Source: Prochlorococcus marinus str. MIT 9215 (GTDB taxonomy: Bacteria; Cyanobacteriota; Cyanobacteriia; PCC-6307; Cyanobiaceae). From it: a stretch of 64,000 nucleotides of DNA. Below are positions 10,625 to 18,758 of the stretch, in pieces. The stretch covers positions 620,001 to 684,000 of the forward strand of contig NC_009840.1 in assembly GCF_000018065.1 (NCBI RefSeq), read 5' to 3'. The position numbers were made by a program, and so were the translations under genes. Position 1 is the first letter of the stretch. Every line of letters starts with the position of its first letter. The notes beneath the pieces are model-generated. The model was not told the origin of the DNA. It saw nothing but the letters and a program-made list of their open reading frames with translations, and made no database searches.

Positions 10625-11047
10625 TTATTGCATTTTACAAGGCATCCATTTATTACTCATTTTATGTGCTCCAATACATCCGAATTTAGAGGCAGCCTTC
10701 TCAGCTTCTTCTTTAGTATTAAAAAGATCTGAAATTATATTTTCTTCTTTTGAATTTGAAATTTGTTTGGGATGATTATGATGATTGTTATGAGAATTAG
10801 GTGAATACTCCCATATTCCCATAGTAGTGATACCTGCAGAGATAATTCCCATCCCGACTACTGATAAATTGACTATTCCCATTGCTACTGCACCAAAAGA
10901 AAATACACCCATTGGGACCACGCCAATACTTATTACTCCCATTGGTACTATTCCAATTGAAACTATGCCAAGAGGTGCTATCCCAAAAGCGATTTTTTTT
11001 GGTTTTGTACCGCAATGCTGATTCTCTTTACTTTTATTAATTCCCAA
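10625..11047 (-). CDS. DUF3721 protein with hydrophobic glycine-periodic repeat
   Basis: A 140-residue protein in three parts. Residues 20-79 form about six copies of a ten-residue unit with glycine every five positions (for example GIVPMGVISI, GVVPMGVFSF), with V/I/M/A between, a pattern expected for a tight beta-helical or membrane-embedded solenoid. Residues 82-92 are Asn/His-rich. Residues 105-140 are a DUF3721 domain (TKEEAEKAASKFGCIGAHKM, then KWMPC) as found in marine picocyanobacteria. Function is unknown. The His-rich linker and the two domain cysteines could bind metal, which is only a guess. A second open frame across the repeat is a shadow. Confidence 0.75.
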   Translation of the reverse strand: MGINKSKENQHCGTKPKKIAFGIAPLGIVSIGIVPMGVISIGVVPMGVFSFGAVAMGIVNLSVVGMGIISAGITTMGIWEYSPNSHNNHHNHPKQISNSKEENIISDLFNTKEEAEKAASKFGCIGAHKMSNKWMPCKMQ

Positions 11048-11145
11048 TAGTTTTTCTAAATGTTAAATTAAAATTGTCTCACAGAATATCCAATCAAAGA
11101 TTAATTTCTAGATTAATTAAAAATTTTGAATTATTTTTTAGAACT

Positions 11146-12426
11146 TTGAATAACTTAAAAAATCTAAGAGGAACAGTAGACCTATTGCCTAATGAATTAA
11201 TAAAGTGGCAAAACGTTGAAAAAATTTTATTGGAACAGCTTTCGCGAGCATCCATTAAAGAAATAAGAACACCAATATTGGAAATGACCGAATTATTTGT
11301 AAGAGGAATTGGTGAAGGAACAGATGTTGTCAGTAAAGAAATGTATACATTTCTTGATAGAGGAGAAAGATCCTGCACACTCAGGCCTGAAGGAACAGCC
11401 TCAGTTGCACGAGCGTTAATACAAAGTGGAATATCGTCTAATCCTCTTCAAAAACTTTGGTATATGGGTCCTATGTTTCGATACGAAAGACCTCAAGCAG
11501 GAAGGCAAAGACAGTTTCATCAGTTAGGTGTTGAGTTTATAGGGCATGATTCAGTTAGAAGTGATATTGAAATTATTGCTTTAGCTTGGGATATTTTAGA
11601 TAAATTAGGAATAAAAGAACTTAATCTTGAAATAAATACGTTAGGTAATACTAATGACAGATCAAATTTTCAAAAATCCTTTTTAAATTGGCTAGAAATA
11701 AATAAAGATTCTCTTGATTTAGATTCTCAGAATAGGATTACTAGAAACCCTTTGAGGATTTTGGACTCAAAGAATATTCAAACAAAAAAAGCTCTTGAAA
11801 ATGCACCAAGATTATTTAATTTTTTATCTGAGAGAAGTCTTAAGAGATATTCAGACTTAAAAAAACAATTAGAGGTTTTAAAAATACCTTATGTGGAAAA
11901 TTTTAATTTAGTAAGAGGTTTAGATTATTACACCCATACTGCCTTTGAAATCACTAGTGGTGCTTTAGGTTCCCAAGCTACAGTTTGCGGGGGAGGAAGA
12001 TACGATGATTTAATAAAACATATGGGAGGACCAAATACCCCTGCAATTGGATTCGCTATTGGTCTAGAAAGATTAATTTTATTAGCAGGAAAAGAGCTTG
12101 AAGTTCCAAGAAATACTGATATATATATTATTAATCAAGGCTTAATTGCTGAATCATTAGCCATGGATTTATCTAGAAAATTAAGAAAGCATGATTTGAT
12201 AGTTGAGTTGGATTTAAGTGGATCCACATTTTCTAAACAATTTAAAAAGGCAAATAAACTAAAATCTAAAAGTATTATTGTAATTGGTGATGATGAGGCA
12301 GCTAAAAGAGAATTTTTAATAAGACTTTTTGATCAATCAGGTAAGAGGAATAAAGAAGAGGTTATATCTTTTGAGGATAATATTAAATTAGAAAAGTGGA
12401 TTTATAATAATTTGCTTATAAAGTGA
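11146..12426 (+). CDS. hisS: histidyl-tRNA synthetase
   Basis: Class II synthetase charging tRNA-His. Visible motifs are LRGTVDLLP at the N-terminus, TLRPEGTASVARAL (motif 2 region), FRYERPQAGRQRQFHQ, VRGLDYYTHTAFE and GGGRYDDL, followed by a C-terminal anticodon-binding domain. I chose TTG 11146 (MNNLKNLRGTVD, 426 residues) because homologues begin just before LRGTxD. The open frame extends back to TTG 11074, but those 24 extra residues look non-conserved. The stop overlaps the next small gene. Confidence 0.94.
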   Translation: MNNLKNLRGTVDLLPNELIKWQNVEKILLEQLSRASIKEIRTPILEMTELFVRGIGEGTDVVSKEMYTFLDRGERSCTLRPEGTASVARALIQSGISSNPLQKLWYMGPMFRYERPQAGRQRQFHQLGVEFIGHDSVRSDIEIIALAWDILDKLGIKELNLEINTLGNTNDRSNFQKSFLNWLEINKDSLDLDSQNRITRNPLRILDSKNIQTKKALENAPRLFNFLSERSLKRYSDLKKQLEVLKIPYVENFNLVRGLDYYTHTAFEITSGALGSQATVCGGGRYDDLIKHMGGPNTPAIGFAIGLERLILLAGKELEVPRNTDIYIINQGLIAESLAMDLSRKLRKHDLIVELDLSGSTFSKQFKKANKLKSKSIIVIGDDEAAKREFLIRLFDQSGKRNKEEVISFEDNIKLEKWIYNNLLIK

Positions 12427-12716
12427 TGCTCTTGATATTAGTAATAATTTTTCTATTTATAATTAGTTTTTTTAATTTAAGAAATTTTCTTAAATTAAAT
12501 AGAAAACAAAAAGTTTTGAAGGCTAAAAAATTAACAACTTTCAATAAAAAGAATCTTAATAATTGGATGAATTTAACCAAAAAAGAGCGCTATAACTTAT
12601 CAAAACAGGATTCTTTTAAATATCTGGATAGAAGAAAAATTTTATTAGACGAAATTAGAAATGAATATAAAAAAATATCTAGAGAAAATTCAGAGAAAAA
12701 CATTAAGAAAAGATAA
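12426..12716 (+). CDS. hypothetical small membrane protein
   Basis: A 96-residue protein from ATG 12426, or 97 from GTG 12423, which overlaps the hisS stop. Residues 1-20 form one hydrophobic helix (LLILVIIFLFIISFF), and the remainder is very basic and probably helical (many Lys/Asn/Arg). This looks like a single-pass anchor with a cytosolic basic tail. No family is recognised. Its tight coupling to hisS and to the next gene, 2 nt downstream, supports that it is translated. Confidence 0.6.
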   Translation: MLLILVIIFLFIISFFNLRNFLKLNRKQKVLKAKKLTTFNKKNLNNWMNLTKKERYNLSKQDSFKYLDRRKILLDEIRNEYKKISRENSEKNIKKR

Positions 12717-12718
12717 TT

Positions 12719-13027
12719 ATGGAAAATTTCTGGACTTCTAATAAACCCATTAAAGGATTAAGACATTTTGTTTTAGTAAATGAGACTAAAGAAAAAGGAA
12801 ATATTATTTTTTTGATGGTTTCTGTAATTGATTCTGAAATTAATTTAAAAACTACTTACGAAGAATTAATAAATAGTGGAAATTGGTTTCAGGGATGGAT
12901 CAATCTTCCAAAAAATCAAGCGATTACTGAAGAATACGTCAACTATAAATCCAGGAATAAGGTTGGAGATGTTAATGAGATATTCGTTAATGAAGATTCT
13001 GTATTTAATATTCTTAATTTGACATAA
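12719..13027 (+). CDS. TIGR02450/DUF2389 Trp-rich family protein
   Basis: A 102-residue protein whose first half matches the TIGR02450 layout: FWTSNKPIKGLRHF, a beta segment with LMVSVID, then the ELINSGNWFQGWINL motif. Members are small, tryptophan-bearing proteins of unknown role in marine bacteria and cyanobacteria. It begins 2 nt after the upstream small gene and so appears to be the third cistron after hisS. Confidence 0.65.
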   Translation: MENFWTSNKPIKGLRHFVLVNETKEKGNIIFLMVSVIDSEINLKTTYEELINSGNWFQGWINLPKNQAITEEYVNYKSRNKVGDVNEIFVNEDSVFNILNLT

Positions 13028-13156
13028 ATCTTTATAATGTATTTTCTTTAATAAAATACTAGGTTTTTTTGTTACTTAATAATTATTTAAAAGTTTTACC
13101 CCTTCCAAAAAAATAAAATTAACGTTATTAAGGATTAATAATATTTAGTTAATTCA

Positions 13157-13390
13157 ATGTTAGGGGATATATGGAGCTCATCTGAGTTAACTGCTGAAAA
13201 ACTAGGTATAACAGAAATCAAACTTTCTTTTTTACGGGAAAATGGAATACTCAAGCCAGGGATTCATTGGAAAAGCTCTCCACTTGGGCAGAAAAAACCT
13301 TGGAAACCCAAAGCGCTTTATAATTTAAAAATGTGCAGAAAAATAATTAATAAATTTTATGTTGAAGAAAATCATAATATTGCAGCCTAA
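13157..13390 (+). CDS. hypothetical protein, possible small HTH
   Basis: A 77-residue protein from ATG 13157. The segment LTAEKLGITEIKLSFLRENGIL (about 11-32) resembles the first helices of MerR/excisionase-type DNA-binding domains, and KPGIHWKSSPLG resembles the wing found in small excisionase-like proteins. It is basic overall. The resemblance is weak, and no partner integrase is nearby. It has its own upstream gap of 130 bp. Confidence 0.5.
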   Translation: MLGDIWSSSELTAEKLGITEIKLSFLRENGILKPGIHWKSSPLGQKKPWKPKALYNLKMCRKIINKFYVEENHNIAA

Positions 13391-13435
13391 AAAAAATATA
13401 TATTTTTAATTGATTTGGAAAAACATACCAAATCT

Positions 13436-13693
13436 CTATTCGATTAAATTCTCATCCTTGCACTCAATTAGTGTGTTTTGCAAAGTTGGATATAAGTTAA
13501 TCATATTAATGTATTGTTTTGATTTTCTGTATGATTTCGCAGCCTTTTTGTAATGAACTTCTGATTTCATTTCTAATGAAATTTTTCTAGAAGACTCTTG
13601 AGTTGTAGTCATAAGATTTAGATTTCTTATCCCATATTTAATAATTGTTTGAGAATGAGGCAATAAACAAAATGGTTTAATGAAATAAAACAT
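13436..13693 (-). CDS. hypothetical protein
   Basis: An 85-residue open frame. The region from internal Met28 (MTTTQESSRKISLEMKS...) is hydrophilic and helical with many Lys/Tyr, while the first 27 residues look less protein-like. The true start may be that Met, at 13612, giving 58 residues. No family is recognised. It lies between a small HTH-like gene and the pcbA upstream region. Coding status is moderately supported by composition only. Confidence 0.4.
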   Translation of the reverse strand: MFYFIKPFCLLPHSQTIIKYGIRNLNLMTTTQESSRKISLEMKSEVHYKKAAKSYRKSKQYINMINLYPTLQNTLIECKDENLIE

Positions 13694-13943
13694 CTTTTAA
13701 TGTCAGCAAAATAAAATTTATTAAACTTATTTGAATTGCAAAATAATGATTTATTTTATAAAACTTATATTTCTTAGATTAATTTTTCTACATTAAATCT
13801 ACCTTCTTTGCTATTGGATTTCCTTATGAAGATTTTTGGTTTAGTAATAGCTAGGATTACTAACCTTTACAATTTTGTTATGAATTCAACTGTTTGGTGA
13901 AATATAAAGTATTCTCAAAACGTTTAAGCTAATCAATTCCTAA
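13694..13943 (+). promoter_or_regulatory. pcbA upstream region
   Basis: A 250-bp gene-free, very AT-rich stretch in front of the antenna gene, which is normally among the most strongly expressed genes in Prochlorococcus. I see no unambiguous -35/-10 pair, no strong ribosome site and no clear riboswitch. A 24-codon ATG frame at 13826-13900 is not convincing. A long leader and promoter are inferred from position alone. Confidence 0.4.
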
Positions 13944-15002
13944 ATGCAAACCTATGGAAATCCAGATACTACCTATGGATGGTGGGCTGGTAATTCAGGT
14001 GTAGCAAATCGCTCAGGAAAATTCATTGCTGCTCATGTAGCTCATGCAGGATTAATTGTTTTCTGGGCGGGTGCGTTCACCCTTTTTGAACTTTCACGAT
14101 TTGACCCTAGTATCCCAATGGGTCATCAACCACTAATCGTTCTTCCTCATTTGGCAACTCTAGGAATAGGGTTTGATGCTAATGGTGTTGCGATGGGAGA
14201 TACTAAACCTGTTCTAGCTATAGCAATAGTTCACTTAGTTTCTTCTATGGTTTTAGCCGCTGGAGGACTTTTACATTCTTTACTTCTTCCTGGAAATCTA
14301 GAAGATTCTGATGTAGCTAAAGCAAGAAAATTCAATATTGAATGGGATAATCCAGACAAATTGACATTTATTCTTGGTCACCATCTAATTATTCTTGGTT
14401 TCGCAGTGATAGCTTTTGTCGAATGGGCAAGAGTTCATGGAATTTATGATCCAGCTATTGGATCTGTAAGACAGGTAGAGTATGAATTAAATTTGGCCAA
14501 AATTTGGAATCACCAAACAGACTTTCTGACTATTGATAGTCTTGAAGAAGTAATGGGAGGTCATGCTTTCCTTGCTTTCGTTGAGATTACAGGTGGAGCT
14601 TGGCATATTGCAACCAAGCAAGTTGGTGAATATACCAAGTTTAAAGGTAAAGGACTTCTTTCTGCAGAAGCTGTTCTTTCATGGTCACTAGCTGGAATAG
14701 GCTGGATGGCTATTATTGCGGCATTCTGGAGTGCAGCTAATACAACAGTTTATCCAACTGAATTCTTTGGTGAACCACTTGAATTGAAATTTAGTATTTC
14801 ACCTTATTGGGTAGATACTGTTGATCTCCCTGATGGTGAATACACTTCAAGGGCGTGGTTAGCCAACGTTCATTACTATTTTGGATTCTTCTTTATACAA
14901 GGCCATCTATGGCACGCTTTAAGAGCCCTAGGCTTTGATTTCAAAAGAGTTACAAATGCTATCAGTAATATTGATAGTGCAACAGTTACTCTTAAAGATT
15001 AA
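13944..15002 (+). CDS. pcbA: divinyl chlorophyll a/b-binding light-harvesting protein
   Basis: A 352-residue Pcb antenna protein, related to CP43/IsiA, with six membrane helices and several helix histidines ([48 protein letters not shown]-like end with HLWHALRA). It binds divinyl chlorophylls a and b in thylakoids and feeds photosystem II. It lacks the large lumenal loop E of CP43, as Pcbs do. High-light strains usually have a single pcb, consistent with one copy here. A strong hairpin terminator follows immediately. Confidence 0.97.
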   Translation: MQTYGNPDTTYGWWAGNSGVANRSGKFIAAHVAHAGLIVFWAGAFTLFELSRFDPSIPMGHQPLIVLPHLATLGIGFDANGVAMGDTKPVLAIAIVHLVSSMVLAAGGLLHSLLLPGNLEDSDVAKARKFNIEWDNPDKLTFILGHHLIILGFAVIAFVEWARVHGIYDPAIGSVRQVEYELNLAKIWNHQTDFLTIDSLEEVMGGHAFLAFVEITGGAWHIATKQVGEYTKFKGKGLLSAEAVLSWSLAGIGWMAIIAAFWSAANTTVYPTEFFGEPLELKFSISPYWVDTVDLPDGEYTSRAWLANVHYYFGFFFIQGHLWHALRALGFDFKRVTNAISNIDSATVTLKD

Positions 15003-15028
15003 TTCTCAATTTTCATTACTAATATCAA

Positions 15029-15055
15029 AAGGCTCCTATTACAGGGGCCTTTTTT
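15029..15055 (+). terminator. rho-independent terminator of pcbA
   Basis: A 9-bp stem (AAGGCTCCT paired with AGGGGCCTT, one G-U pair) with a 5-nt loop, running into a T tract. It lies 27 nt past the pcbA stop and separates this strongly expressed gene from the symporter. Confidence 0.88.
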
Positions 15056-15095
15056 ATTTGAAAAATTTTGTTTATTAATTTAGATTTAGAATTAA

Positions 15096-16481
15096 ATGTT
15101 TTTGAAATCATTGAATATTTTTTCTCTTCAGAATAAAGATATTTTTTCAAATTCTCTATTAATAAGTTTTTTGGGATTATTAATTATATTTTTTTTGTTG
15201 ATTTTTGGGAGGAAATTTAAACTAGCTGTTCAACTTGAGAGGTTTGGATTACCGATAGCAGTTATATCAGGAATCATAGGTATATCTATCGGTCCATTTG
15301 GAGCAATACACTTTTTGCCAAAAGAAACAATAAATGTTTGGAGTAATTTTCCTACTCCTCTTTTATCCTTAGTCTTCGCAACTTTAATGATGGGAAGACC
15401 TATTCCAAATATAAATGGTTTAGTTAAACCAATTTTTAATCAATTTCTGCTAGCTCTTTCACTAGGTTTCGGACAATTTTTTGTTGGCGGTTTAGTTGTT
15501 AAATATTTTTTGCCTCCAACTATAAATGCAAATCCTTTAATGGCATGTTTAATAGAGGTCGGTTTTGAGGGAGGTCATGGAGCTGCATCAATAATCGGTG
15601 AAAGTTTTAATAAACTTGGTTTCCAAAATGGTTTAGATCTTGGTTTGGCTATGGCAACAATGGGTCTTTTATCATCTTCAATATTGGGCAGCATATTTAT
15701 TTTTCTTGGGAGAACTTTCGGCCTTTCTGATAAAGAGGAAATTCTTGAACAAAAAGATACTCTTAAGGAAAAAAAGATAGGAATTTTTGCAGATTTAAGA
15801 ATTTTTATAATAAATCTTGGATTCTCCGGTTTGGCAATTTCTTTTGGTGTTTTGCTACTTAATTTTTTAAGATATATTTCAAGTTCATTAGGTGATTTTT
15901 CGAAGGAAATTATTTTTTCACTACCAGTTTTCCCTTTTATCCTTATAGGCTCGCTCCTTATTAGATATATTTTAGAAAAAACCAAAAATACAGAATTTAT
16001 TTCAAATATTCTGCAAAGGGAGATCGGTATTTTATCCACAGACTTATTGATTTTTACAGCTATGGCGAGTTTAGATATTGCAGTTGTTTTTGATAATTTG
16101 ATACTTATTTTAGTGTTTACTATCTTCGGATTATTTTGGAACTTAATCTGCATTGCTTATTTTGCATACTTTATTTTTGATGATTATTGGTTTGAAAAAA
16201 GTTTGATAGAGTTTGGGAATTCTACAGGTGTAGTAGCTTCTGGGTTACTTCTATTAAGGCTTGCAGATCCTAAAAATATTTCTAAGACTTTACCAATTTT
16301 TACGTCAAAACAGTTATTTGCTCAGTTAATTCTTTCTGGGGGACTATTCACCGTTCTTGCACCATTAATGATTTCTAAAATTGGGTTAGATTATTGGACA
16401 GAAATTTGTGCGCTAATTACATTCGTAATTCTTTTTATTGCATTGATTTTCAATAAATTGGAGATGAAAAAGTTTCAATAA
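15096..16481 (+). CDS. sodium/glutamate symporter family (GltS-like)
   Basis: A 461-residue polytopic membrane protein with about 12 hydrophobic helices. It shows the two GltS re-entrant motif regions: EVGFEGGHGAASIIG (from about 151) and the later EFGNSTGVVASGLLLLRL (about 372-389). GltS proteins take up glutamate with sodium. The substrate here is inferred, since picocyanobacterial members have not been clearly assigned. A central hydrophilic loop (about 205-230) joins the two halves. Confidence 0.8.
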   Translation: MFLKSLNIFSLQNKDIFSNSLLISFLGLLIIFFLLIFGRKFKLAVQLERFGLPIAVISGIIGISIGPFGAIHFLPKETINVWSNFPTPLLSLVFATLMMGRPIPNINGLVKPIFNQFLLALSLGFGQFFVGGLVVKYFLPPTINANPLMACLIEVGFEGGHGAASIIGESFNKLGFQNGLDLGLAMATMGLLSSSILGSIFIFLGRTFGLSDKEEILEQKDTLKEKKIGIFADLRIFIINLGFSGLAISFGVLLLNFLRYISSSLGDFSKEIIFSLPVFPFILIGSLLIRYILEKTKNTEFISNILQREIGILSTDLLIFTAMASLDIAVVFDNLILILVFTIFGLFWNLICIAYFAYFIFDDYWFEKSLIEFGNSTGVVASGLLLLRLADPKNISKTLPIFTSKQLFAQLILSGGLFTVLAPLMISKIGLDYWTEICALITFVILFIALIFNKLEMKKFQ

Positions 16482-16517
16482 TAATCTTAGAATGGTCTTA
16501 GGTTTAATTTTATTTTA

Positions 16518-16775
16518 ATGTCATTTACTCCCTACGATATTCCACCTCAAGAAAATAAAGGGAAGTGGTTTAGGAGTCATCTACTTGGGAGGGAAATCGA
16601 ACTCGGTGAATTATATAGTCTGGGATCAAATGATTTAGATTTGCTCATGGCGGAGACTGCAGAAATCAGAAGCGATCTCGATTTTAAGGAAAAAAATATA
16701 GGAAAATTTAGAACAGCAGGATATTTTTTGGAGTTGGCAAGAATAATTGAGAAAAGGAAGTTATTAGAAAGTTAA
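16518..16775 (+). CDS. conserved hypothetical protein
   Basis: An 85-residue soluble protein from ATG 16518, with charged, mostly helical sequence (LMAETAEIRSDLDF, KFRTAGYFLELARIIEKRK). No signal peptide or membrane span is present. It begins 36 nt after the symporter and its stop overlaps the convergent GST gene by 4 nt. No function is recognised. Confidence 0.6.
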   Translation: MSFTPYDIPPQENKGKWFRSHLLGREIELGELYSLGSNDLDLLMAETAEIRSDLDFKEKNIGKFRTAGYFLELARIIEKRKLLES

Positions 16776-17431
16776 TTAGATGGAAAATAATTCTTTCTAG
16801 AATATGGTTCCCATAATTCGTATTTATACATTAAGGATTTAAATTTTCTATTTTTCTCAAATGAATCTAACCAGTTTTTTATTGAGGATTCAAAATAATT
16901 TGTTTTTTTTTGACTTTCACAAGCGATTCTAAATTGTCTTACGAAAGGCCATATAGACCAATCAGCGATTGTGGGGCTATCTCCAAAAAAGTATTTGTTT
17001 TCTGCAAGAAGTTCGTTCCATCTCTTTATAAATTTAATCGCATGTGTGAAATGAAATTCTTCATCAATATTCTTATATCTTGTGGCATATTTAAATCGAT
17101 CTAAATGATATTTGAATTTGTTATCGTTTTCATTAATTATTTCAAAAATATCATCCTTTTTGTTGTCAGGAAAATAAATAAATTTGATGTTTTCCTTTTT
17201 AGACTCTGAGAGAGCCCAAAGGATGATTTCAAGACTTTCTTCAATAACTTCATTATTTTTTTTTATAAGTATTGGGACCGTTTTCGTCTTTGAATTATTT
17301 AAAAAATCTAGAGGTTTATTTTTTAAATCAATTTCTCTTATCTCTACTTTTATTTCGCAAATTAACAGGGCCCATCTTGCACGAATTGCATAAGGACATC
17401 TTCGAAATGAATATAAAATATCGTTTTTCAT
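16772..17431 (-). CDS. glutathione S-transferase family protein
   Basis: A 219-residue protein with a thioredoxin-fold N-terminal GST domain: YSFRRCPYAIRARWAL (about 7-22) carries the Cys-Pro motif, TKTVPILI the cis-proline, and EESLEIILWAL the gamma-glutamate-binding Glu-Ser pair. An all-helical C-terminal domain includes GDSPTIADWSIWPFVRQFR. The Cys-Pro site suggests a thiol transferase rather than a classical conjugating GST. The substrate is unknown. Confidence 0.8.
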   Translation of the reverse strand: MKNDILYSFRRCPYAIRARWALLICEIKVEIREIDLKNKPLDFLNNSKTKTVPILIKKNNEVIEESLEIILWALSESKKENIKFIYFPDNKKDDIFEIINENDNKFKYHLDRFKYATRYKNIDEEFHFTHAIKFIKRWNELLAENKYFFGDSPTIADWSIWPFVRQFRIACESQKKTNYFESSIKNWLDSFEKNRKFKSLMYKYELWEPYSRKNYFPSN

Positions 17432-17504
17432 ATTGTAAAAACTTTTAATTTCCTTAATTCTTTTAGTATATTTAAGAAGGAACAGAATTAATTTTACAAC
17501 GCAA

Positions 17505-18047
17505 ATGTCGGGATATGTTTACCTTATTAGAGTAGGAGATCTTTATAGGATTGGGAAAACAGATAATCTTGATAAGAAAATTAAGAAATTAAAGCCAGAT
17601 GAATTATTAACATCAATTATGACGAAAGAGCCAGAAACTCTTCAGGCAAGATTACTAAGAAAATATAAGTCGCAAAGAATTCCTGAGACTGGTTATTTAA
17701 AGCTTTCTAAAAGGCAAATTAGAGAATGTAAAAAGCAATTTGAATTAAAGGGTAGCTTACCTCACACTTTAGATGCTGAAGTTTCCATAACTCTATTTGC
17801 ATCTTTTTTATTGTTTTCATTAAGTTCCTTTATTTTTAATTATTTAAATTTTGGATTTGCAAAATCTATATCTTATTCTTTCGGAATGGCATCTCTACCA
17901 ATGGTTATATTATTTTTTACAGGTAGTTTTGGCGGATATTTTTCTGAAGATTTATCTCTTTTTTCATTGTTAACTAATCGAATAAAAGGTTTATTAATTG
18001 CAATTGCAATGCTTTCAATGGCCTACTTAATTTTCAATTTAGGTTAA
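17505..18047 (+). CDS. GIY-YIG-like N-domain fused to membrane segments
   Basis: A 180-residue protein. Residues 1-85 resemble the GIY-YIG/T5orf172 fold: GYVYLI (3-8), then RIGKT (15-19), then a long helix pair with LQARLLRKY and TGYLKLS. After a polar linker come three hydrophobic helices (about 93-112, 117-136 and 155-178). This is an unusual nuclease-like domain tethered to the membrane. Catalytic residues cannot be assigned confidently, so it may be a binding rather than a cutting domain. It is convergent with the SDR gene, overlapping by 4 nt. Confidence 0.6.
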   Translation: MSGYVYLIRVGDLYRIGKTDNLDKKIKKLKPDELLTSIMTKEPETLQARLLRKYKSQRIPETGYLKLSKRQIRECKKQFELKGSLPHTLDAEVSITLFASFLLFSLSSFIFNYLNFGFAKSISYSFGMASLPMVILFFTGSFGGYFSEDLSLFSLLTNRIKGLLIAIAMLSMAYLIFNLG

Positions 18048-18751
18048 ATCTCATAATTACAATTTAAGGCAATTTCAAATGGAACTGATTGGGTAGGCAA
18101 CCTCAGAATAGTTGAGCATATTTCCGCAATATCTTCAGGTTGTGTCATACTTGATTTGTCTAATGAACAGATATTTTGGGCCATTTTTGTATTAACCCAG
18201 CTTGGGCAAATTGCTGAAACCCTTATATTTTTATCCCAACCATTATTTTTCATGGTTTGGCATAACCCCATCACGGCAAACTTTGAAGAAGAATAAGCGG
18301 CTAAATCGCCTTTAGATCTTTTCCCACTCATTGAAACTAAAACAATAATTCTTCCTCTACCTGAGGTACATAAATGTTCCCAAGAAAGCCTACATAAATT
18401 CCATATTGCCAAAAAATTGATATTTAATGTATTAAAAATTTCTTCTTCATCTCCATCTTTGTATAGAAAAGGAACTTTAGATAATACTCCAGAACAATTT
18501 ATTACTGAATCAAATCCTCCAAATTTATCTACGGTGTTCTTTATCCAATTTTCGGCTGTAATTTTTTTTAATGCATCATAGTGGTTGATTATGATTTTCC
18601 CTTCTGGCCATTTAATTGGATCAATAGCGCTTCCTTTTAATGATTCTAAATCTCTTATGCCAACACTAATTCTGTTGCCTTCTTTTAATTCTTTATGTGC
18701 AATATTTAGCCCTATACCTCTACTGGCTCCACTTATTAGAATGGTTCTCAT
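18044..18751 (-). CDS. short-chain dehydrogenase/reductase
   Basis: A 235-residue classical SDR. The NAD(P)-binding motif SGASRGIGLNIA starts at about residue 7, the NCSG segment stands where NNAG is usual (about 85), the catalytic Ser lies in LVSMSGKRS, and YSSSKFAV gives the YxxxK. Substrate is unknown. It lies 7 nt downstream of the lycopene cyclase stop on the same strand, so the two are probably co-transcribed, and a link to carotenoid or isoprenoid metabolism is possible but unproven. Confidence 0.88.
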   Translation of the reverse strand: MRTILISGASRGIGLNIAHKELKEGNRISVGIRDLESLKGSAIDPIKWPEGKIIINHYDALKKITAENWIKNTVDKFGGFDSVINCSGVLSKVPFLYKDGDEEEIFNTLNINFLAIWNLCRLSWEHLCTSGRGRIIVLVSMSGKRSKGDLAAYSSSKFAVMGLCQTMKNNGWDKNIRVSAICPSWVNTKMAQNICSLDKSSMTQPEDIAEICSTILRLPTQSVPFEIALNCNYEI

Positions 18752-18758
18752 TTTTAAA

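Noticed and set aside
10797..11021. Alternative frames across the DUF3721 repeat gene
   Set aside because: They stay open only because the underlying DNA is periodic; only the frame with the DUF3721 end has a recognisable domain.
13826..13900. 24-codon ATG frame in the pcbA leader
   Set aside because: Very short, no ribosome site or known family; a leader peptide cannot be supported from one sequence.
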